A DNA stretch of 5,209 bases. Source: Gemmatimonadota bacterium. GTDB taxonomy: Bacteria > JAAXHH01. A model generated the notes under the pieces. The model ran no database searches and was not told the origin of the DNA. It worked only from the letters and a program-made list of their open reading frames with translations. The DNA lies in the NCBI GenBank assembly GCA_026713285.1, contig JAPOOT010000458.1, positions 1 through 5,209 of the forward strand, in the 5' to 3' direction. The position numbers were made by a program, and so were the translations under genes. Positions 1 to 5,209 of this stretch are shown here, piece after piece (the first letter of the stretch is position 1; each line of letters starts with the position of its first letter).

Positions 1-8
1 AAGGTAGG
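1..8 (+). promoter_or_regulatory. Possible ribosome binding site for the Nudix gene
   Basis: AAGGTAGG resembles the Shine-Dalgarno consensus AAGGAGG with one extra T. It ends 5 nt before the GTG at 14 but overlaps the GTG at 8, so it favours 14 as the true start. The window begins here, so any promoter is not visible. Confidence 0.35.
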
Positions 9-433
9 TGGCCGTGTCCATCATCTCTTCCGCTATGCTCGTCAACGCCAGCGGCGACATCCTCGTCAATCTCCGCGACGACGATCCCCGGATCATCTTC
101 CCGAATCAGTGGAGCCTCATCGGGGGCCACGTGGAAGCGGGAGAATCGCCCGAAGAAGGCCTGGTCAGAGAGGTTCGGGAGGAGATCGGCTACCGGCTGA
201 CCGAGTACCACGCCCTGGCGACCTTCTTCGACGGGGAAGACGTGCGGCACCTCTATCTCTCCCCGATCGACGTCCGGATCGAAGATCTCGTCCTGGGCGA
301 AGGCCAGGCCATCCGGTACATCGATCCCAGGCGGGCGCTCGCCGAACTCGACCTGTGCGTCACCGGCCGGCGGTGCATCGAGGTCTACCTGCGCCACCTC
401 GAATTCCAGGCGTACGTCCGCACGCGGAGCTGA
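8..433 (+). CDS. Nudix hydrolase (MutT-like family)
   Basis: Small cytosolic Nudix-fold protein, 141 aa from GTG at 8, which is a normal single-domain length. Nudix enzymes hydrolyse nucleoside diphosphates linked to another group X, using a divalent metal. The full Nudix box (GX5EX7REUXEEXGU) is present at residues 40-62: Gly40, Glu46, then REVREEIGY at 54-62 with the metal-binding glutamates, so the protein should be catalytically competent. W35 and GG just before the box are typical of the family. An in-frame TAG at 5-7 means the gene cannot extend further left. Candidate starts are GTG 8, GTG 14 and ATG 35; GTG 14 has the better placed ribosome site, and ATG 35 would remove the first beta strand. 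The substrate cannot be named: no ADP-ribose, Ap4A or 8-oxo-dGTP subgroup motif is evident. It is convergent with the metal-efflux operon and probably independent of it. Confidence 0.9.
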   Translation: MAVSIISSAMLVNASGDILVNLRDDDPRIIFPNQWSLIGGHVEAGESPEEGLVREVREEIGYRLTEYHALATFFDGEDVRHLYLSPIDVRIEDLVLGEGQAIRYIDPRRALAELDLCVTGRRCIEVYLRHLEFQAYVRTRS

Positions 434-440
434 GAGCGTC

Positions 441-498
441 CCGCCAACCCGGCTCCGCCAACCCGGTTCCGCCAACCCGGCTCCGCGCCAACCCGGCA
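441..498. repeat. Tandem repeat, four units of 14-16 bp, between convergent genes
   Basis: Units are at 441-454, 455-468, 469-482 and 483-498, with consensus CCGCCAACCCGGCT. Units 1 and 3 are identical, unit 2 has one C-to-T change, and unit 4 carries a 2-bp CG insertion and a changed end. The array starts 7 bp after the Nudix stop codon. The rest of the 183-bp intergenic region (434-616) holds a 10-bp palindrome TGGCGCGCCA at 574-583 and two copies of CACTGGAGC (534-542, 584-592). I see no stem followed by a T-run, so no convincing intrinsic terminator for either convergent gene. Confidence 0.85.
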
Positions 499-616
499 CG
501 CCACGCTGTCGCGCACACTGGCACGGCCCGCCTCACTGGAGCCACAATAACGCGCAACAAGCCCTCGCTATACTGGCGCGCCACACTGGAGCATCAACCT
601 GCCGAACAACTTTCCC

Positions 617-3600
617 TTATGCCTTCCGCAACCCCCATGACCTGACCATGTAGTAGATCACCGGGATGACCACGAGGGTCAGTACCGTAGAAGTCACCAT
701 GCCGCCCACCATGGGCGCGGCGATGCGCTGCATGACCTCCGATCCCGTACCGGTTCCCCACATGATGGGCGTCAGTCCGGCCATGGTGGCGGCGACCGTC
801 ATCATCTTGGGGCGCACCCGCTCCACGGCCCCGTGCATGACGACCTCGTAGAGATCCTGGCGTGTGTTCAGCGCGTTACGGTCTACCCGTTCCTGAAAGG
901 CCTGTTTCAGATAGAGCAGCATGACGACGCCCGTTTCCGCCGCCACCCCGGCCAGCGCGATGAAACCGACGCCCACCGCGATGCTGAAATCGTAGTCCAT
1001 AAGATACATCAGCCACACGCCGCCCACGAGCGCGAAGGGCAGCGATAGCATGACGATCATGCTGTCCGTGACGTTGCGAAAGTTCATGTAGAGCAGCAGG
1101 AGAATGATGGCCAGGGTGACGGGCACGACGACCTGCAGGCGGCGCTGCGCCCGCTCCATGTACTCGTACTGCCCGCTCCAGACCATGCTGTATCCCACGG
1201 GCAGGGAAACCCGTTCCGCGATGTGCCGCCGGGCGGTTTCCACGTAGGCGCCGATGTCCGTGTCCTTCAGATCCACGTAGACCCAGGCCGTGGGTCGGGC
1301 GTTCTCCGACTTGATGCCGGCGGGTCCTTTCCGAAATCGGATTTCGGCCACCTGGCTGATGGGGATCTGCGCCCCCGAGGGTGTAGGAATCAGGATGCGC
1401 CTGAGGTCCGATACGTCGTCGCGCAGCTCCCGGGCATAGCGGATGTTCACCGGGTAGCGCTCGAGTCCCTCGACCGTGTGAGTCACGTCCACGCCGCCCA
1501 CCGCCGACATGATGACATCCTGCACGTCGCCCACGGTCATCCCGTAACGTGCCGCCTCGACGCGGTCGATCTCGAAGTCGAGGTAGTTCCCGCCAAGTGT
1601 CTTCTCCGGGAAGACGCTGAGCGTGCCCGGCAGTTCACTGAGTTCTACCGCGACCTGCTCGGCCAGATTCGACAACTCGGCCAGATCGTTCCCCATCAGT
1701 TTGACGCCCACCGGGGTCCGGATGCCCGTGGACAGCATGTCGATCCGGGTGCGGATGGGCATGGTCCAGGCGTTGGTCAGGCCCGGAAACTGGATCGCGT
1801 TGTTGAGGGCTTCTACGAGTCCTTCGCGGGTCATGCCCGGCCGCCATTCTTCCTCGGGCTTTAACATGATGGTGGTCTCGATCATGGACAGCGGCGCAGG
1901 GTCGGTCGCCGTGTCGGCCCGTCCCACCTTGCCGAATACCCGTTCCACTTCCGGGAAGGAACTTATGATCTTGTCGGTCTGCTGCAGGAGTTGGCGGGCC
2001 TTGGTGATCGAAATGCCTGGATCCGTGGTGGGCATGTAGAGCAGGTCGCCCTCGTAGAGCGGCGGCATGAACTCGGACCCGATCCGCTGCAGCGGGTACC
2101 ACGTGGCCGAAAGTACGACCACCGCGACGGCGATGGTCAGCCACTTCAGGCGGATCGCCGACCGGATCACGGGCCGGTACAGGAACACGAGCAGCCGGCT
2201 GAGCGGATTCCTGCGTTCCGGCAGCAGGCGTCCCCGGACCAGGTAGCCGGTCAGTACGGGTACGAAGGTAATCGCCAGCAGGGCGGCCGCTGCCATGGTG
2301 TACGTCTTGGTATAGGCCAGCGGCTTGAAGAGCCGGCCCTCCTGGGCCTGCAGGGCGAAGATGGGGGCGAAGGACAGCGTAATGATCAGCAGGGAGGAGA
2401 AGAGGGAAGGCCCCACTTCCTTCGTGGCGTCGAGGACGATCTGCCAGTGGTCCTTCTTCCCGCGGTCCCGCTCCATGTGCTTGTGCGTGTTTTCGATCAT
2501 GACGATGGCGGCGTCCACCAGCGTGCCGATGGCGATGGCGATCCCGCCGAGGGACATGATGTTGGCGTTGATCCCCTGCCAGGACATGACCAGGAAGGCG
2601 GCGAGCACGCTGATCGGAAGGGTGAGGATGACCACCAGGGCCGATCGGAAGTGGATCAGGAAGATGATGCAGACCAGGGCGACGATGAGGCTTTCTTCCA
2701 GCAGCTTGTTGCTCAGGTTGTCGATGGCCCGTTCGATCAGGTTCGACCGGTCGTAGGCCGTGATGATCTCCACGCCCTCCGGAAGGCCCGACTTGAGCGA
2801 CTCCAGCTTCGCCTCCACGTCCCGGATGACCTCCATGGCGTTCTCGCCGTACCGCATGACGATGATGCCGCCGACGATCTCCCCCTCGCCGTTCCATTCC
2901 GCCAGCCCGCGCCGCAGTTCCGGTCCGGTCGTGACCCGCGCCACCTGGTGCAGCAGGACGGGCGTGCCGAAATCGTCGACACCGAGGGTGACGTTCTCCA
3001 GGTCCTCGACGGACTTGATGTACCCCAGTCCTCGGACCATGTATTCCGTTTCCGCCATTTCCACGACCCGGCCGCCCACGTCGTTGTTGCTCCGCTGGAT
3101 CGCCGTCTTGATCCGGTTGAGCGGTATGCCGTAGATCAGCAGCTTGTTGGGGTCGACCTCCACCTGGTACTGCTTCACGAACCCGCCGATGCTGGCGACC
3201 TCGGAAACGCCATGGACGGAAGTCAGTTCGTACCGGAGGAACCAGTCCTGGATGCTCCGCAGTTCCGCCAGGTTGTGCCGGTCGCTTCGGAGCACGTACT
3301 CGTAGACCCAGCCCACGCCCGTGGCGTCCGGTCCCAGGCTCGGATTCACGCCCGGCGGCAATCGGTCGGTCACGTAGCTCAGGTACTCCAGCACGCGGCT
3401 ACGGGCCCAGTATATGTCCGTGCCGTCCTCGAAGATGATGTACACGAAACTGAGCCCGAAGAAACTGTAACCGCGGACCGTCTGCGCATGAGGCACCGCG
3501 AGCATGGCGGTCGTCAGCGGGTAGGTTACCTGGTCTTCCACCACCTGCGGCGCCTGCCCGGGAAACTCGGTCAGGACGATCACCTGCACGTCCGAGAGGT

Positions 3601-3721
3601 CCGGGATGGCGTCCAGGGGGATCTCCACCAGCGCCACGGTCCCTCCCGCGATCAACAGCAAGGTGACCAGGATCACCAGGAACCGGTTCTTGACGGAGTA
3701 TTCGATAATGCGTTGTAACAT
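617..3721 (-). CDS. cusA: CusA-type heavy-metal RND efflux pump (Cu(I)/Ag(I))
   Basis: Inner-membrane proton-driven pump of the HME-RND family, 1034 aa, close to the roughly 1047 aa of E. coli CusA, with no frameshift. Visible layout: TM1 at about 14-33, a first periplasmic porter region to about 335, TM2-TM6 between about 341 and 493, TM7 at about 526-541, a second periplasmic region to about 860, then TM8-TM12 to about 1025. The TM4 signature GGIAIAIG...VDAAIVMIEN (392-411) is the CusA form rather than the CzcA form. Proton-relay residues D403, E929 and K972 match E. coli D405, E939 and K984. M563, M613 and M662 match the Cu/Ag-binding M573, M623 and M672, with the same 50- and 49-residue spacings. 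Of the remembered methionine relay, M389, M408, M476 and M997 are kept, but L401, L269 and D745 replace methionines. The ATG at 3719-3721 is preceded by a good ribosome site. It lies 40 bp downstream of cusB in the same operon. The equivalences rest on a remembered alignment; Cu/Ag specificity is inferred. Confidence 0.95.
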   Translation of the reverse strand: MLQRIIEYSVKNRFLVILVTLLLIAGGTVALVEIPLDAIPDLSDVQVIVLTEFPGQAPQVVEDQVTYPLTTAMLAVPHAQTVRGYSFFGLSFVYIIFEDGTDIYWARSRVLEYLSYVTDRLPPGVNPSLGPDATGVGWVYEYVLRSDRHNLAELRSIQDWFLRYELTSVHGVSEVASIGGFVKQYQVEVDPNKLLIYGIPLNRIKTAIQRSNNDVGGRVVEMAETEYMVRGLGYIKSVEDLENVTLGVDDFGTPVLLHQVARVTTGPELRRGLAEWNGEGEIVGGIIVMRYGENAMEVIRDVEAKLESLKSGLPEGVEIITAYDRSNLIERAIDNLSNKLLEESLIVALVCIIFLIHFRSALVVILTLPISVLAAFLVMSWQGINANIMSLGGIAIAIGTLVDAAIVMIENTHKHMERDRGKKDHWQIVLDATKEVGPSLFSSLLIITLSFAPIFALQAQEGRLFKPLAYTKTYTMAAAALLAITFVPVLTGYLVRGRLLPERRNPLSRLLVFLYRPVIRSAIRLKWLTIAVAVVVLSATWYPLQRIGSEFMPPLYEGDLLYMPTTDPGISITKARQLLQQTDKIISSFPEVERVFGKVGRADTATDPAPLSMIETTIMLKPEEEWRPGMTREGLVEALNNAIQFPGLTNAWTMPIRTRIDMLSTGIRTPVGVKLMGNDLAELSNLAEQVAVELSELPGTLSVFPEKTLGGNYLDFEIDRVEAARYGMTVGDVQDVIMSAVGGVDVTHTVEGLERYPVNIRYARELRDDVSDLRRILIPTPSGAQIPISQVAEIRFRKGPAGIKSENARPTAWVYVDLKDTDIGAYVETARRHIAERVSLPVGYSMVWSGQYEYMERAQRRLQVVVPVTLAIILLLLYMNFRNVTDSMIVMLSLPFALVGGVWLMYLMDYDFSIAVGVGFIALAGVAAETGVVMLLYLKQAFQERVDRNALNTRQDLYEVVMHGAVERVRPKMMTVAATMAGLTPIMWGTGTGSEVMQRIAAPMVGGMVTSTVLTLVVIPVIYYMVRSWGLRKA

Positions 3722-3727
3722 GATGAA

Positions 3728-3734
3728 CCCCTTT
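3728..3734 (-). promoter_or_regulatory. Ribosome binding site of cusA
   Basis: On the - strand this reads AAAGGGG, ending 6 nt before the ATG at 3721-3719. Its position supports this ATG as the cusA start and indicates independent initiation rather than coupling by overlap with cusB. Confidence 0.75.
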
Positions 3735-3744
3735 AAGTTCCGGA

Positions 3745-3760
3745 CGGTCCAGGCGGACCG
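3745..3760 (-). other. Small hairpin in the cusB-cusA intercistronic gap
   Basis: CGGTCC (3745-3750) and GGACCG (3755-3760) form a perfect 6-bp GC-rich stem around a 4-nt loop, immediately after the cusB stop codon. No T-run follows on the - strand, so it does not look like an intrinsic terminator. It could protect the 3' end of processed cusB message, or be chance in GC-rich sequence. Confidence 0.4.
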
Positions 3761-3761
3761 G

Positions 3762-5209
3762 TCAATGCGTCATCCGGTGGTCGAGCATCTTCTGGATCGC
3801 CTCCTGGAGCCGGCTTTCCGAATCGATCAGGAACTGGGCGGAGGTCACGACCCGTTCGCCCGCGCTGACGCCGCTCATCGCCTCCACGTAGCCTTCCCGA
3901 CCCTCCATGCCGAGGGTAACTTCGCGGGGTTCGAACTTCCCGCCATTCAGGGCGACGAAGACCACGTTGCGTTCGCCGCTGTGGATGACCGAGCTGCCCG
4001 GGATAACCAGCACGGGCCGCTCGCTGCGCGCGGAAAGGCGGATATTGGCGTACATCTGGGGTTTCAGTTCGCGATCCCGGTTGGGAAACACCAGCCGGAT
4101 CTTGATGTCCCGCGACGCGCGGTCCAGATAAGGATAGATGTAATCGATCGTGCCGCGATAGACCTTCCCCGGGTTGTAGGGCAGTTCCATCTCGGCCGTC
4201 AGCCCCGGGTTCAACCACGGCGCGTCCGCGTCGTATACGTGGGCGAAGGCCCAGATGCTCGAGAGATCGGCCATGCGGTACATGTCCATGCCGGGCGTGA
4301 CCCGCATGCCCAGCTCGGCCATACGCTCCACGACGATGCCCTTTGAAGGCGCATAGATGGTCAGGGTCCGGGCGATCGTGCCCCTTTCCTCCAGTTCCCG
4401 GATCTGCGCCTCGGTCACGTCCCAGTAGAGCAGGCGGCGCCGCGAGGCATCCAGCAGCGACTCCGCGCCTTTCGTGATGGTCTCAAACGTGCTGTTTTCG
4501 AGATTTTCAACGTTTTGGAACGCCAGGAGGTATTCTTCCTGCGCCGCTACGAGTTCCGGCGAATAGATGTCCAGCATGGGATCGCCCGCGGCGACCCGCT
4601 GACCCGTCTCGTTCACGTACAGTTTTTCGATCCACCCAGGATACTTGACGTTGATCCGGGAATACATTTCCTCGTTGTAGTCGAGGTGGCCGACGGTCCG
4701 TATGGATCGAGTCAGCGGACGTTCCTGGACGTCCGCGGTCTGGACGCCGATGTTCTGTATCGTGGCCGGATCGATCACGATGGAAGCGCCGGGGGAGGGC
4801 GCCGCGTCCTCGGCCCGTTCGTCCATGGCCTGTTCGGCCACGGCCTGCTCTTCCGCTTCGGCCGTGTTTTTCACCGGCGTAAGATTCATCCCGCAGATCG
4901 GACACTGGCCCGGTTCTTCCGTAATCACGTTCGGGTGCATACCGCACGTCCAAAGTTGGACCTGAGCCGATTCATCGGCATGTTCGTCTAAGGCCCGTTC
5001 GTCCATGGCCTGTTCGGCCACGGCCTGCTCTTCCGCTTCGGCCGTGTTTTTCACCGGCGTAAGATTCATCCCGCAGATCGGACACTGGCCCGGTTCTTCC
5101 GTGATCACGTTCGGGTGCATACCGCACGTCCACAACTGGACCTGCGCCGTTTCATCGCTATCGGAAGTGGCCGTCGACTCCGGATCGCCACAACCCGTTA
5201 ACAGCGCCA
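3762..5209 (-). CDS. cusB: CusB-type periplasmic adaptor lipoprotein with duplicated metal-binding domain (5' end off window)
   Basis: Membrane fusion protein that links a CusA pump to an outer-membrane channel for Cu/Ag export. The frame is open through the right edge; 481 complete codons are visible and the start lies beyond 5209. In order: the end of a lipoprotein signal peptide (ALLTGC, Cys at 5190-5192); a short Ser/Thr/Asp-rich spacer; heavy-metal-binding module 1 (5049-5132); an acidic linker; module 2 (4869-4952); a second acidic linker; then the adaptor body from about 4790. Each module has W-T-C-G-M-H-P, then P-G-Q-C-P-I-C-G-M, offering three Cys, two Met and one His. The body has lipoyl/barrel-sandwich halves (YPGWIEKLYVNETGQRVAAG, and the APSKGIVVERMAELGMRVTPG region) flanking a helical hairpin, a beta-barrel, and an ending resembling E. 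coli CusB (ERVVTS-QFLIDSES). The C-terminus is KMLDHRMTH, with possible extra metal ligands. It is first in the visible operon, 40 bp before cusA. Family assignment is firm; metal specificity is inferred from CusA. Confidence 0.93.
   Translation of the reverse strand, partial: ALLTGCGDPESTATSDSDETAQVQLWTCGMHPNVITEEPGQCPICGMNLTPVKNTAEAEEQAVAEQAMDERALDEHADESAQVQLWTCGMHPNVITEEPGQCPICGMNLTPVKNTAEAEEQAVAEQAMDERAEDAAPSPGASIVIDPATIQNIGVQTADVQERPLTRSIRTVGHLDYNEEMYSRINVKYPGWIEKLYVNETGQRVAAGDPMLDIYSPELVAAQEEYLLAFQNVENLENSTFETITKGAESLLDASRRRLLYWDVTEAQIRELEERGTIARTLTIYAPSKGIVVERMAELGMRVTPGMDMYRMADLSSIWAFAHVYDADAPWLNPGLTAEMELPYNPGKVYRGTIDYIYPYLDRASRDIKIRLVFPNRDRELKPQMYANIRLSARSERPVLVIPGSSVIHSGERNVVFVALNGGKFEPREVTLGMEGREGYVEAMSGVSAGERVVTSAQFLIDSESRLQEAIQKMLDHRMTH
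4812..5160. repeat. 180-bp in-frame tandem duplication within cusB
   Basis: Segment 4812-4980 matches 4992-5160 at a constant offset of 180 bp (60 codons), with 8 differences over 169 bp by eye: 4923, 4953, 4955, 4956, 4965, 4970, 4978 and 4979. The first 111 bp (4812-4922) are identical. The difference at 4923 is synonymous (Ile ATT/ATC). The other seven crowd into 4953-4980. Each copy encodes one heavy-metal-binding module plus most of one acidic linker. Similarity stops at 4811/4991 on one side and about 4980/5160 on the other. Confidence 0.97.
4974..5033 (-). repeat. Degenerate 15-bp (pentapeptide) repeats encoding the inter-module linker
   Basis: Between the two metal-binding modules the protein reads EEQAV-AEQAM-DERAL-DEHAD, four units of the pattern [EAD]-E-[QRH]-A-x. 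After module 2 the series recurs as EEQAV-AEQAM-DERAE (4809-4853). The period is 15 bp and the product is acidic and Ala-rich, probably a flexible or helical spacer. The pattern is degenerate at the DNA level. Confidence 0.6.
5190..5207 (-). other. Lipobox and end of lipoprotein signal peptide of CusB
   Basis: In frame with cusB, the visible N-terminal residues are A-L-L-T-G-C. L-T-G-C fits the lipobox [LVI][ASTVI][GAS]C, with the acylated Cys at 5190-5192. The +2 residue is Gly, not Asp, so the inner-membrane retention signal known from E. coli is absent. The charged and hydrophobic start of the signal peptide is off the window, so this rests on the lipobox, the position, and the low-complexity polar spacer that follows. 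Confidence 0.7.

Noticed and set aside
441..498. CRISPR array
   Set aside because: Units are 14-16 bp and contiguous with no unique spacers.
574..583. Palindrome TGGCGCGCCA as a terminator stem
   Set aside because: It has no loop and no T-run on either strand, so it cannot act as a standard intrinsic terminator; more likely chance in GC-rich DNA.
109..645. A 178-codon + strand frame overlapping the Nudix gene and the intergenic region
   Set aside because: Arg/Pro/Gly-rich shadow of the Nudix gene, running through the tandem repeat; no domain and no ribosome site that I can support.
1635..2897. A 420-codon open frame on the - strand within cusA in another frame
   Set aside because: The product is His/Arg/Gly/Pro-rich with no family resemblance; the overlapping CusA frame has conserved motifs throughout.
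1991..3718. A 575-codon open frame on the + strand opposite cusA
   Set aside because: It lies entirely within the well-supported cusA gene and encodes a low-complexity Asp/His/Gln/Arg-rich product with no recognisable domain, as expected from the antisense of a GC-rich gene.
617..3721. Assignment as CzcA (Co/Zn/Cd) instead of CusA
   Set aside because: The TM4 signature and the three spaced methionines follow the Cu(I)/Ag(I) subgroup; CzcA-type pumps have a different TM4 motif (DFG...VDGAV).
3606..4346. A 246-codon + strand frame across the cusB-cusA junction
   Set aside because: Antisense to two confident genes, with no recognisable family and a composition typical of shadow frames.

Overview
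The window is a GC-rich stretch of bacterial DNA, apparently from a Gram-negative (diderm) organism because it encodes two parts of a tripartite periplasm-spanning exporter. I cannot assign a lineage from the sequence. The two large proteins align well with E. coli CusA and CusB as I remember them, but they are clearly divergent. The CusB N-terminus carries a cysteine-type metal-binding module that E. coli CusB lacks, so a non-enterobacterial source is likely.

Layout: (1) A complete Nudix hydrolase gene lies on the + strand at 8-433. (2) A 183-bp convergent intergenic region follows (434-616) and contains four copies of a 14-16 bp tandem repeat. (3) A full-length CusA-type heavy-metal RND pump (1034 aa) lies on the - strand at 617-3721. 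(4) A 40-bp intercistronic gap holds a Shine-Dalgarno sequence and a small hairpin. (5) A CusB-type periplasmic adaptor (membrane fusion protein) lies on the - strand from 3762 to the right edge. Its reading frame stays open through the edge and includes a lipobox, so its start codon is outside the window. The - strand genes form an operon in the order cusB-cusA. Any outer-membrane channel gene (cusC-like), promoter or metal sensor would lie beyond position 5209.

Function: CusA takes Cu(I)/Ag(I) from the periplasm or cytoplasm using proton-motive force, CusB bridges to the outer-membrane channel and can pass on metal, and together they expel copper or silver from the cell. The CusA here keeps the three-methionine metal site and the proton-relay residues of the Cu/Ag subgroup. 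The Nudix gene is convergent and looks functionally unrelated.

The most unusual feature is the CusB N-terminus. A heavy-metal-binding module (C-G-M-H-P ... C-P-x-C-G-M) is present twice because of an in-frame 180-bp tandem duplication that is almost identical at the DNA level. The two modules are joined by an acidic linker built from degenerate pentapeptide repeats, and the whole array is probably tethered to a membrane by an N-terminal lipid.
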